Part shown: positions 1 through 5,899 of the stretch, piece after piece
Position numbering within the stretch: the first letter of the stretch is position 1
How the letters are laid out: each line of letters starts with the position of its first letter
Origin: JAXIPB01 sp045403155
Lineage (GTDB): Bacteria > Actinomycetota > Actinomycetes > Mycobacteriales > Micromonosporaceae
Reading direction: 5' to 3'
Assembly: GCA_045403155.1 (NCBI GenBank)
Contig: JAXIPB010000086.1
Location: 1-6,129, forward strand
DNA length: 6,129 nucleotides
Position numbers and translations under genes: made by a program
Notes under the pieces: model-generated
Told to the model about the DNA's origin: nothing
Database searches by the model: none
Seen by the model: the letters and a program-made list of their open reading frames with translations, nothing else

Positions 1-1
1 G

Positions 2-70
2 GGCGGGCCGGTCGTCCCACCGCGGCCGCCCGGCACGGCGTATCAGGATGGGAGCGTGAGAGCGCGATGA
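2..70 (+). CDS. Possible 3' end of an upstream gene (partial, cut by window start)
   Basis: The frame starting at base 2 stays open from the window edge to a TGA at 68-70, giving a 22-residue tail that begins GGPVVPPRPP and ends GSVRAR. Its stop overlaps the ATG of the next gene as ATGA, exactly the junction used by the three following gene pairs, and its third codon positions are mostly G or C. This suggests the operon starts upstream of the window. The fragment is too short to identify a family. A second frame (from base 3) is also open until a TGA at 57-59 and cannot be excluded, so the call rests mainly on the overlap pattern. Confidence 0.35.
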   Translation, partial: GGPVVPPRPPGTAYQDGSVRAR

Positions 71-1011
71 AGCCGCCGCAGTTCGCCTATCACCGACCGG
101 CCAGCGTGGCCGAGGCGGTGGCGGTGCTCGGCGAGCTGGGCAGCAACGGCAAGGTGCTCGCCGGCGGCCAGAGCCTGGTGCCCATCCTGAACATGCGCCT
201 CGCCGCCCCCGTCGCCCTGGTCGACATAAACAGGCTGGGCGCGGAGTTGTCGTCTGTTGAGGTGACCCAAGATCAGGTACGGGTGGGCGCGCTCGCCCGG
301 CATGCGCAGACCGAGCGGGACGAGGCCGCCTTCGCCGCCCTCCCGCTGCTGCGCCAGGCGACCCGGCACGTCGCCCATCAGACGATCCGGAACCGGGGCA
401 CCACCGTCGGCAGCATCGTGCACGCCGACCCGGCCGCCGAACTGCCCGCCGTCCTGATGCTCTGCGACGGCTCGATGGAGCTCGTCTCCAGGAGTGGGAC
501 CCGTTCCGTGGCGGCGGCCGACTTCTTCGTCGGGCCGCTCGAGTCCGCTCTGGGTTACGGGGAGCTCGCCGTGGCCGCGTCGTTCGCGGTACCGCCGCCG
601 CGGACCGGCAGCGCGTGGGTTGAAGTGTCCCGGCGCGCTGGTGACTACGCCCTCTGCGGCCTGGGCGTTACGGTCACTCTGGACGAGGATCTTCGGATCT
701 CCGGGGCGCGCGCCGCGTACATCTCGGTCGGCCCGACCCCGATCCTGGTCGAGCTCACCGACGCTGTGTCAGGCCAGCCGCACGACGCCGCGGACTGGCT
801 CGCGGCTGGTTCGCTCGCCGTCGGAAAGGTGGATCCGGACGAGGATATCCACGCGACCGCGGATTACCGGCGTCATCTCGTTGGCGTTCTGACCAAGCGG
901 GCCGGCGTCGCGGCCTGTGTACATGCGGCCGGAATGGTTTCAAGCGGCATTGTCTCGGGCGGCATTGTTTCGGGCGGCATTGTTTCGGGCGGCGAGGTGA
1001 TGGGCCGATGA
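67..1011 (+). CDS. FAD-binding subunit (CoxM/xanthine dehydrogenase subunit M family) of a molybdenum hydroxylase
   Basis: This 314-residue protein is the flavin subunit that takes electrons from the [2Fe-2S] subunit and passes them to the final acceptor. It begins with the family-typical MKPPQFAYHRPASVAEAV. The first FAD-binding motif is AGGQSLVPILNMRLA (residues 32-46). The second, RNRGTTVGSIVHADPAAELP, spans about 108-127, with Val114 where the first glycine of the usual TxGGS is expected. The C-terminal CO_deh_flav_C-type domain is marked by SRRAGDYAL (188-196). Conserved sequence ends near YRRHLVGVLTKRAG, around residue 280. After that comes an unusual tail with GIVSG repeats. The start at 67 is the only ATG or GTG in its frame within the window; GAGAG at 58-62 or GGGAG at 50-54 could be the ribosome site. 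The stop overlaps the next gene by 4 bases. The family call is firm; the substrate is not known. Confidence 0.93.
   Translation: MKPPQFAYHRPASVAEAVAVLGELGSNGKVLAGGQSLVPILNMRLAAPVALVDINRLGAELSSVEVTQDQVRVGALARHAQTERDEAAFAALPLLRQATRHVAHQTIRNRGTTVGSIVHADPAAELPAVLMLCDGSMELVSRSGTRSVAAADFFVGPLESALGYGELAVAASFAVPPPRTGSAWVEVSRRAGDYALCGLGVTVTLDEDLRISGARAAYISVGPTPILVELTDAVSGQPHDAADWLAAGSLAVGKVDPDEDIHATADYRRHLVGVLTKRAGVAACVHAAGMVSSGIVSGGIVSGGIVSGGEVMGR
931..1005 (+). repeat. 15-bp in-frame tandem repeat encoding GIVSG pentapeptides
   Basis: Five consecutive 15-base units lie in frame at the end of the FAD subunit gene. They encode GMVSS, GIVSG, GIVSG, GIVSG and GEVMG (residues 289-313), followed by Arg and the stop. 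Units at 961-975 and 976-990 are identical, the unit at 946-960 differs by one base, and the first and last are degenerate. The repeated units keep codons that are uncommon in such GC-rich genes (ATT, GTT), which points to recent copying by slippage rather than selection for the peptide. The last unit also carries the Shine-Dalgarno sequence of the next gene. Confidence 0.9.
994..1000 (+). promoter_or_regulatory. Ribosome binding site for the [2Fe-2S] subunit, inside the repeat
   Basis: GAGGTGA lies 7 bases before the ATG at 1008 and is a good Shine-Dalgarno match. It sits in the last, degenerate unit of the GIVSG-encoding repeat, so changes in repeat number upstream would alter the leader of this start without touching the site itself. 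Together with the ATGA overlap this supports translational coupling. Confidence 0.7.
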
Positions 1012-1520
1012 GCGAACCTGTGTATGACGTGAACCTCACCGTCAACGGCGTGCCGCGCTCGGTCTCGGTGCCGGCGCGGCGCCTGCTCGCCGACTGCCTG
1101 CGTCACGAGCTTGGCCTCACCGGCACCCACGTCGGCTGCGAGCACGGCGTCTGCGGCGCGTGCACGGTTCTGCTCGACGGCGAGCCGGTCCGGTCGTGTC
1201 TGCTCTTCGCAATCACTGTGGACGGCCAGTCGGTGACCACGATGGAGGGTTGCCGGTCGTCGTCGGGCGGGTTGGGGCCGGTGCAGCGGGCCTTCATGGA
1301 GAAGCACGGGCTCCAGTGCGGCTTCTGCACGCCCGGCTTCGTCACCACGGTCACCGCGTTCTTGGCCGAGAATCCCGACCCGACGGAGGCGGAGGCCCGC
1401 GAGGCGATCGGTGGCAACCTGTGCCGGTGCACCGGCTACCAGAACATCGTCGCCTCGGTGCTCCGAGCAGCGGAGATTCTTAAGGAGCCGGAGAACGTGC
1501 ACGAGGAGGCATCGCGATGA
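1008..1520 (+). CDS. [2Fe-2S] iron-sulfur subunit (CoxS family) of a molybdenum hydroxylase
   Basis: This 170-residue protein carries electrons from the molybdenum site to FAD through two [2Fe-2S] clusters. The N-terminal plant-ferredoxin-type domain holds Cys44, Cys49, Cys52 and Cys64 in GCEHGVCGACTVLLDG and VRSC. The C-terminal four-helix domain holds Cys104 and Cys107 (QCGFCTPGF) and Cys139 and Cys141 (CRCTGYQNI). All eight cluster ligands are present and the length is normal for CoxS-type subunits, so the protein looks functional. There is no Tat or Sec signal, which fits a cytoplasmic enzyme. The ATG overlaps the previous stop and its own stop overlaps the next ATG, so stoichiometric, coupled translation with its partner subunits is likely. 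The family call is very secure; it does not by itself reveal the substrate. Confidence 0.96.
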   Translation: MSEPVYDVNLTVNGVPRSVSVPARRLLADCLRHELGLTGTHVGCEHGVCGACTVLLDGEPVRSCLLFAITVDGQSVTTMEGCRSSSGGLGPVQRAFMEKHGLQCGFCTPGFVTTVTAFLAENPDPTEAEAREAIGGNLCRCTGYQNIVASVLRAAEILKEPENVHEEASR

Positions 1521-4024
1521 CGATCGCTCCGGTCCGTCCGGTCGCCCCCCACGAGGCGCCCGCCGAGCCGTCGTCGGCCGGTCGTCCGGGTCCGTTCGGC
1601 GCCGCCATCCCGCGCCGCGAGGACCTACGCCTGGCCGCCGGCGACGGACGATACCTGGACGACCTCGGGCACGAGGCCCTGGCGGCGGCCTTCCTTCGCA
1701 GCCCGCACGCGCACGCCCGCATCCTCGATATCGACATCACCGACGCGCTCACTGTGGACGGTCTGGTCGCCATCTACACCTACGAGGACCTCGACGGACG
1801 GGTGGCCGAGCCGCTGCCGTTGCTGATTCCGCACCCGTCGCTGCACGCGCCGAAGACCAATTACGCCCTCGCAAACGGCGTGGTGAATCACGTCGGGGAG
1901 GCGGTGGCGATGGTCGTCGCGATCGACCGCTACATCGCTGAGGACGCTGTCGAGAAGATCCGGGTCGAGTGGGAACCATTGCCGGTCGTGGTCGGCCTCG
2001 ACGAGGCCTTCGCGGCCGAGCGCGTCGTGCACCAGGACGTGCCCGACAACGTGGCCGCGCACATGGTGCAGAGCGTCGGCGACGCGCCCGCCGCGATCGA
2101 CGCCGCGCCGTACACGGTGGACCTGCAGTTGCATGTGGAGCGGTCCGCCTCGATGCCGTTGGAGGGCAAGGGCGTCTACGCCCGGTGGGACGCCGATGAC
2201 CGGTCGCTGCGGGTGTACAGCTCGACCCAGACCTCTACCTCGGTGCGCTTCGCCCTTGCGGCGAAGCTCGGCATCCCGGTGGACCGGGTCGAGGTGGTCA
2301 CACCCGATGTCGGCGGCGGTTTCGGCGTAAAGATCATGCACCCGTGGCCGGAGGAGGTGCTGGTGCCCTGGGCCGCGATCCGCCTGCGCCGCGAGGTGAA
2401 GTGGGTCGAGGACCGGCGCGAGCACTTCATCTCGTCGGCCCACGAGCGCGCCCAGAAGCACACCGTGCGGGTCGGCTTCGACGCGGACGGCCGCGTCCTG
2501 GGACTCGATGTGCGCTTCCTTCACGACAACGGCGCCTACACGCCGTACGGCATCATCGTGCCCATCATCTCCTCGACCCAGCTGCTCGGGCCGTACAAGC
2601 TCGGCTCCTACCGGGTTGAGTTCCATTCGCTCTACACCAACACGGTCGTGGTCACGCCGTACCGCGGAGCCGGGCGGGTCCATGGCTGCTTTGTGATGGA
2701 GCGGGTGATGGACGCCATCGCCGACCACCGCGGGCTGGACCGGGCGGTGGTGCGGGACCGGAACATGATCCGGCCGGACGAGATGCCTTACGACCAGGGC
2801 CTGATATTCCAGGATGGACGGCCGCTCATCTATGACTCCGGCGATTTTCCTCTGTCGCTTCGCAAGGCGCTCGCGCTGTGTGACTGGACGGAGTTCGCCG
2901 CGGTGCGGGATGCCGCCCGGGCCGAGGGCCGGCGGGTCGGCATCGGGCTCGCGACCTATGTGGAGGGTACCGGGGTCGGGCCGTACGAGGGTGCGCATGT
3001 GCGGGTGGAGACCAGCGGCGACGTGGTCGTCGCCACCGGACTGACCACACAGGGCCAGGGGCACGAGACGGTCTTCGCCCAGATCGCCGCGCAGGAGTTG
3101 GGCGTGCCCGTCGAGCGGGTGCACGTGACGACGGGCGACACCCGGCGGTTCAAGTATGGCGTGGGCACGTTCGCCTCCAGATCGGCTGTCATGAGCGGCA
3201 ACGCGGTGGCGGCCGCGGCCCGAAAGGTCCGGGCGAAGGCGCTGCGGCTGGCGGCGGCGGCGCTCGCCGCGGACGAGTCGGAGCTGGAGATTTCCGATGG
3301 AGAGATCACCGTGCGGGGCTTCTCGGCCGCCGCCGGTGGTCCGGGCGCCGGGCCGCGGATCGCGCTCGCCACCGTCGCCGTGCTCGCCAACCCGCTGCGG
3401 TACGCCTTCGACGAGGAGGCCAAGCGGGCCACGCAGTTCGCCGCGCCGGCCGGCGACGGCCCACCGGTGCCCGAGGGCGAGGAACCGGGGCTGGAGGCGA
3501 CCGGCTGGTACTCGCCGATCCGCTCGACCTTCGCCAACGGCGTGCACGCGGCCGTCGTCGAGACCGACCCGGAGACGGCCGAGATCAAGGTCCTGCGCTA
3601 CTGCGTCGTGCACGACTGCGGCGCGGTGATCAATCCGATGATCGTGGAGGGCCAGGTGCACGGCGGCGTGGCCCAGGGCGTGGGCGGGGCGCTATACGAA
3701 CGGATCGTCTACGACGAGTCGGGGCAGCTGGTCAACGCCTCCTTTATGGACTTCCTCATGCCGTACGCGTCGGAGGTCCCTCGGGTCGAGACCGACCATC
3801 TCACGTCTCCCTCGCCGCTGAATCCGTTGGGGGTCAAGGGCGTGGGGGAGGCCGGCGTCATCCCCGGCCACGCGGTGATCGCGTCCGCGGTCGAGGACGC
3901 GGAGGGCTTCCGGATCGATCGGATGCCGATCTCGCCGTCGGAGCTCTTTGATCTACGGCGGCTCCACGCTGCCGGTGAGATTCCATCGCTGCGGCGTACA
4001 TCGCAAGGAGAGGAGCCGGCATGA
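1517..4024 (+). CDS. Molybdopterin-binding catalytic large subunit, CoxL-like (form II-type PYRGAGR), substrate unknown
   Basis: This 835-residue xanthine oxidase-family large subunit binds molybdopterin cytosine dinucleotide and hydroxylates its substrate with water-derived oxygen. The N-terminal 'hammerhead' domain starts near GAAIPRREDLRLAAGDGRYLDDL, after a roughly 28-residue Pro/Ala-rich extension. Cofactor-site motifs follow in order: Gln238 in SSTQTSTSVR, GGGFG (266-270), DNGAY (337-341), PYRGAGR (381-387), QGQGHET (512-518), TFASRS (551-556), GQVHGG (712-717) and the GVGEAG loop with the presumed catalytic base Glu778. Form I CO dehydrogenases have AYxCSFR with an essential cysteine at the 381-387 position; that cysteine is absent here. 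PYRGAGR is followed by VHG rather than the common PEA. The start has a strong GAGGAGG site (1503-1509) 7 bases upstream. Automatic naming as a CO dehydrogenase would probably be misleading; other heterocycle or aldehyde hydroxylases are possible. Confidence 0.94.
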   Translation: MTIAPVRPVAPHEAPAEPSSAGRPGPFGAAIPRREDLRLAAGDGRYLDDLGHEALAAAFLRSPHAHARILDIDITDALTVDGLVAIYTYEDLDGRVAEPLPLLIPHPSLHAPKTNYALANGVVNHVGEAVAMVVAIDRYIAEDAVEKIRVEWEPLPVVVGLDEAFAAERVVHQDVPDNVAAHMVQSVGDAPAAIDAAPYTVDLQLHVERSASMPLEGKGVYARWDADDRSLRVYSSTQTSTSVRFALAAKLGIPVDRVEVVTPDVGGGFGVKIMHPWPEEVLVPWAAIRLRREVKWVEDRREHFISSAHERAQKHTVRVGFDADGRVLGLDVRFLHDNGAYTPYGIIVPIISSTQLLGPYKLGSYRVEFHSLYTNTVVVTPYRGAGRVHGCFVMERVMDAIADHRGLDRAVVRDRNMIRPDEMPYDQGLIFQDGRPLIYDSGDFPLSLRKALALCDWTEFAAVRDAARAEGRRVGIGLATYVEGTGVGPYEGAHVRVETSGDVVVATGLTTQGQGHETVFAQIAAQELGVPVERVHVTTGDTRRFKYGVGTFASRSAVMSGNAVAAAARKVRAKALRLAAAALAADESELEISDGEITVRGFSAAAGGPGAGPRIALATVAVLANPLRYAFDEEAKRATQFAAPAGDGPPVPEGEEPGLEATGWYSPIRSTFANGVHAAVVETDPETAEIKVLRYCVVHDCGAVINPMIVEGQVHGGVAQGVGGALYERIVYDESGQLVNASFMDFLMPYASEVPRVETDHLTSPSPLNPLGVKGVGEAGVIPGHAVIASAVEDAEGFRIDRMPISPSELFDLRRLHAAGEIPSLRRTSQGEEPA

Positions 4025-4719
4025 AGGTGTCGGGCGAGGCCACGCTGAACGCCCGCGTGGATGAGGTCTACGCCGCCCTGAACGATCCGGCGATCTTGGT
4101 GCGCACGATCCCCGGGTGTCAACGGCTCGAGCAGGTGGGCTCGGACTCGTACAAGGCGACTGTCACCGCCGGGGTGGCGTCGATCAAGGGGACGTTCGAC
4201 GGCGACGTGCGGCTGACCGGACAAAACCCGCCGCACTCGTTCACGCTCCACGCCTCGGGTGCTGGAGCCCCGGGTACCGTCAGCGCGGTCGCCCAGGTGG
4301 CGCTCTCGCCCGGCGACGGCGGGACCACGCTGCTGCGCTACGACGCGGACGCGACGATCGGCGGGGTTATCGGCGGCGTGGGGCAGCGAATGATCACCGG
4401 CGTGGCCAAGAAGACCGCGGCGGAGTTCTTCGCCGCCGTCGACCGGGAGCTTACCGGCGTTGTCCCACTTGGAGCAGGCATCGTCTCGGCGGGAGCGACC
4501 CCCGTCGGCGCGCTGCCAGTGCCGGCTGGCCCGCCAACGGTGCACCCCGGCCCGAGCGAGGGTGCGGCCGCTCCCCGGCCCGCCGGAGTGTGGACCGCCC
4601 CGGCCCGGGTCGTGGATCCGGCCCGCCAGAGGGCGCGCGATCTCGTCGTGGGTGCGGTCTTCGGCGCGGTGGTGGCCCTCCTCGGTGTCCTCGTCGGCGC
4701 GATCGTGGCAGGCTGGTAG
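4021..4719 (+). CDS. CoxG-like SRPBCC protein with C-terminal membrane anchor
   Basis: The 232-residue product has an N-terminal SRPBCC/CoxG domain (residues 1 to about 145). It opens MKVSGEATLNARVDEVYAAL, has IPGC at 30-33, and ends with the long helix GVAKKTAAEFFAAVDREL. A linker rich in Pro, Ala and Gly (about 146-200) follows. Then come Arg202, Arg204 and Arg206 and a hydrophobic helix at 208-230. The basic cluster before the helix predicts that the folded domain stays in the cytoplasm, tail-anchored to the membrane. CoxG proteins are known to recruit Mo-CO dehydrogenase to the membrane, and a mycobacterial one has been reported to carry menaquinone to the enzyme. By analogy this protein would link the upstream hydroxylase to the quinone pool. 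The start overlaps the preceding stop, with AGGAG at 4011-4015. The partner role is inferred from gene order. Confidence 0.88.
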   Translation: MKVSGEATLNARVDEVYAALNDPAILVRTIPGCQRLEQVGSDSYKATVTAGVASIKGTFDGDVRLTGQNPPHSFTLHASGAGAPGTVSAVAQVALSPGDGGTTLLRYDADATIGGVIGGVGQRMITGVAKKTAAEFFAAVDRELTGVVPLGAGIVSAGATPVGALPVPAGPPTVHPGPSEGAAAPRPAGVWTAPARVVDPARQRARDLVVGAVFGAVVALLGVLVGAIVAGW

Positions 4720-4836
4720 GCGAGCCGGTAGGCAGGCACCGTCCGTAGGCAGGCACCCGTCCGTAGGGAGGCACCCGCCCGTAGGCAGGCACCCGTCCGT
4801 AGGGAGGCACCCGCCCCGGTAGGCAGGCACACGCCA
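4716..4836 (+). repeat. 18-bp tandem repeat array between the CoxG-like gene and the hydrolase
   Basis: Units based on GTAGGCAGGCACCCGTCC begin at 4716 (12-base degenerate copy containing the CoxG-like stop codon TAG), 4728 (17 bases), 4745, 4763, 4781 (18 bases each), 4799 (20 bases) and 4819 (18 bases, degenerate end). Two unit types alternate: GTAGGC...CGTCC at 4745 and 4781, and GTAGGG...CGCCC at 4763 and 4799. This makes a 36-base higher-order repeat. The array fills almost all of the 136-base gap, leaving about 20 bases for the hydrolase leader. The units contain GGGAGG-like purine runs but have no nearby start codon. There are no spacers, so this is not a CRISPR array. Confidence 0.92.
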
Positions 4837-4843
4837 CGACGTG

Positions 4844-4849
4844 AGGAGG
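4844..4849 (+). promoter_or_regulatory. Ribosome binding site that fixes the hydrolase start
   Basis: AGGAGG is a perfect Shine-Dalgarno core ending 6 bases before the ATG at 4856. An in-frame GTG at 4841 would place this motif inside the coding region and add the non-family residues MRRCA, so the ATG at 4856 is the better start. It lies directly after the 18-bp repeat array. Confidence 0.8.
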
Positions 4850-4855
4850 TGTGCC

Positions 4856-5752
4856 ATGAGGGCATTCACCGCTGCCGCGATCCAGGTGGCACCAGTGCCG
4901 GGCCCGCTGACGGCGGCCACCGTCAAGTCCAACGTGGACAAGTGCGTCTCTCTGGTGGAGCGCTGCGTCGAGTCGACCGGCGCCGAACTGGTCGTGCTGC
5001 CCGAGTCCGCCTCGACCGGATTCACGCCCGGCCTGCCGCCGTCGGACCTTTGGGAACTGATGGACGGCGTGCCCGGTACGGTAACGGCCCCGGTCCAGGA
5101 GGTGGCGGCCCGGCTCGGCGTGCACGTGGTGTTCGGAACGTACTCGCGGGGCGAGACGCCGGAGATCGTCTACAACTCCGCCGTGCTCATCGGCCCCTCT
5201 GGTGACGTGCTCGACGCGTACCGCAAGACCCATCTTTTCTGCGGCGAGGGGCGTGCGGAGGGCGGCTGGGTGACGCCGGGTGACGGTGCGGTTGTGGTGC
5301 GGACCGAGCTCGGCTCGATCGGATTGATCATCTGCTTCGACGGGGACTATCCCGAGCTGTCCCGAGTGACCGCGATTCGGGGCGCCGAGGTGATCTGCCG
5401 CCCGTCGGCGCTGCTGCGCTCGGCCGACATCTGGGAGCTCACCAATCGGGCCCGGGCCTACGACAATCACGTCTTCGTGGTCGGAGCGAACGCGACCGGC
5501 ATCGACCCGTCCGGGGTGATCTACTTCGGCAACTCGATGATCGTCTCCCCGATCGGGGAGGTCATGGCGCTGGCCGCCTCGCACGAGGGCTGGGTCTCCG
5601 CCCGCCTCGACCCGGCGACCGCGCTGCGCTCGCTCACGCCGGGATCCAACGTCCCCCAGCGCTTCGACCACCTCGCTGACCGGAATCTGCGGTTCATCCG
5701 GGATCACCTGGACGAACTGGCCTCCCCCGCGAAAACCCCCTTCCCCCACTAA
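4856..5752 (+). CDS. Nitrilase-superfamily carbon-nitrogen hydrolase
   Basis: This 298-residue cytoplasmic protein cleaves a non-peptide carbon-nitrogen bond (amide, nitrile or carbamoyl). The Glu-Lys-Cys catalytic triad is visible: Glu50 in VVLPESASTGF, Lys124 in AYRKTHLF and Cys160 in LIICFDGDYPE. Glu131, shortly after the lysine, may be the second structural glutamate of the family. NRARAYDNHVFVVGANATG (about 197-215) and GNSMIVSPIGEV (about 225-236) are further family blocks. Length is normal for the superfamily. The motifs do not separate nitrilase, aliphatic amidase, N-carbamoyl hydrolase and beta-ureidopropionase-like branches. It follows the hydroxylase genes on the same strand after a repeat-filled gap, so it could be co-transcribed and act on the same pathway. 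The last residues, ASPAKTPFPH, are encoded by C-rich sequence resembling the downstream repeats and are probably not conserved. Confidence 0.92.
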   Translation: MRAFTAAAIQVAPVPGPLTAATVKSNVDKCVSLVERCVESTGAELVVLPESASTGFTPGLPPSDLWELMDGVPGTVTAPVQEVAARLGVHVVFGTYSRGETPEIVYNSAVLIGPSGDVLDAYRKTHLFCGEGRAEGGWVTPGDGAVVVRTELGSIGLIICFDGDYPELSRVTAIRGAEVICRPSALLRSADIWELTNRARAYDNHVFVVGANATGIDPSGVIYFGNSMIVSPIGEVMALAASHEGWVSARLDPATALRSLTPGSNVPQRFDHLADRNLRFIRDHLDELASPAKTPFPH

Positions 5753-5830
5753 AGATCCCCTCCAAGATCCCCCTCCAAGATCCCCCCCGCCAAGATCCCG
5801 CCTCCAAGATCCCGCCTCCAAGATCCCGCC
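5752..5830 (+). repeat. 12-15-bp tandem repeat array (AAGATCCC units) starting at the hydrolase stop codon
   Basis: Six units start with AAGATCCC and continue with a short C-rich end such as CCCTCC or GCCTCC. They begin at 5752, 5764, 5777, 5792, 5806 and 5820, with lengths of 12, 13, 15, 14 and 14 bases and a final partial of 11. The units at 5792 and 5806 are identical. The first unit shares its first A with the TAA stop (5750-5752). The variable C-run lengths suggest slippage. Each unit carries one GATC. Confidence 0.9.
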
Positions 5831-5858
5831 GATCATGTCCTGCAAGTCATGATCGGCG
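5827..5858 (+). terminator. Perfect 11-bp inverted repeat, possible terminator hairpin
   Basis: CGCCGATCATG at 5827-5837 pairs perfectly with CATGATCGGCG at 5848-5858 around a 10-base loop, about 75 bases after the hydrolase stop. It is well placed to end the transcript. No clear T-run follows, only GTGATTTGG, so it is not a classical intrinsic terminator, although high-GC actinobacterial terminators often lack a T-tract. It may equally be a copy of a dispersed intergenic palindrome, since the right arm recurs exactly at 5942-5952. Confidence 0.4.
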
Positions 5859-5876
5859 TGATTTGGCGACGGGATT

Positions 5877-5899
5877 CTCATGATCACCGCGATCTTGAG
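5877..5899. repeat. Second GATC-centred inverted repeat
   Basis: CTCATGATC (5877-5885) and GATCTTGAG (5891-5899) form a stem of eight pairs out of nine, with one T-T mismatch and a 5-base loop. The right arm also contains GATCTTG, the reverse complement of CAAGATC that recurs through the array before it, so longer-range pairing with that array is possible. Function is unknown; it could reinforce termination. Confidence 0.5.

Noticed and set aside
1..66. Promoter before the FAD subunit gene
   Set aside because: No convincing -35/-10 pair is visible, and the stretch may be coding sequence of an upstream overlapping gene.
1625..3661. Long minus-strand open frame opposite the CoxL-like gene
   Set aside because: The plus strand carries all ordered family motifs of the molybdenum subunit; the antisense frame has no recognisable domain and is His/Arg/Gly-rich, as expected for shadow frames in high-GC DNA.
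1008..4024. Classical form I aerobic CO dehydrogenase (coxMSL)
   Set aside because: Gene order and subunits fit, but the large subunit lacks the AYxCSFR loop with its copper-binding cysteine and has PYRGAGR instead.
4716..4836. CRISPR-like array
   Set aside because: Units are 17-20 bases and directly adjacent, with no unique spacers and no cas genes nearby; it is a simple tandem repeat.
4841..4855. GTG at 4841 as the start of the hydrolase
   Set aside because: It would place the perfect AGGAGG ribosome site within the coding sequence and add MRRCA before the family start; the ATG at 4856 has ideal spacing.
3709..5025. Minus-strand open frame over the CoxG-like gene and the 18-bp array
   Set aside because: It is an antisense shadow without domain motifs, kept open by high GC content and by the 18-base repeat period.
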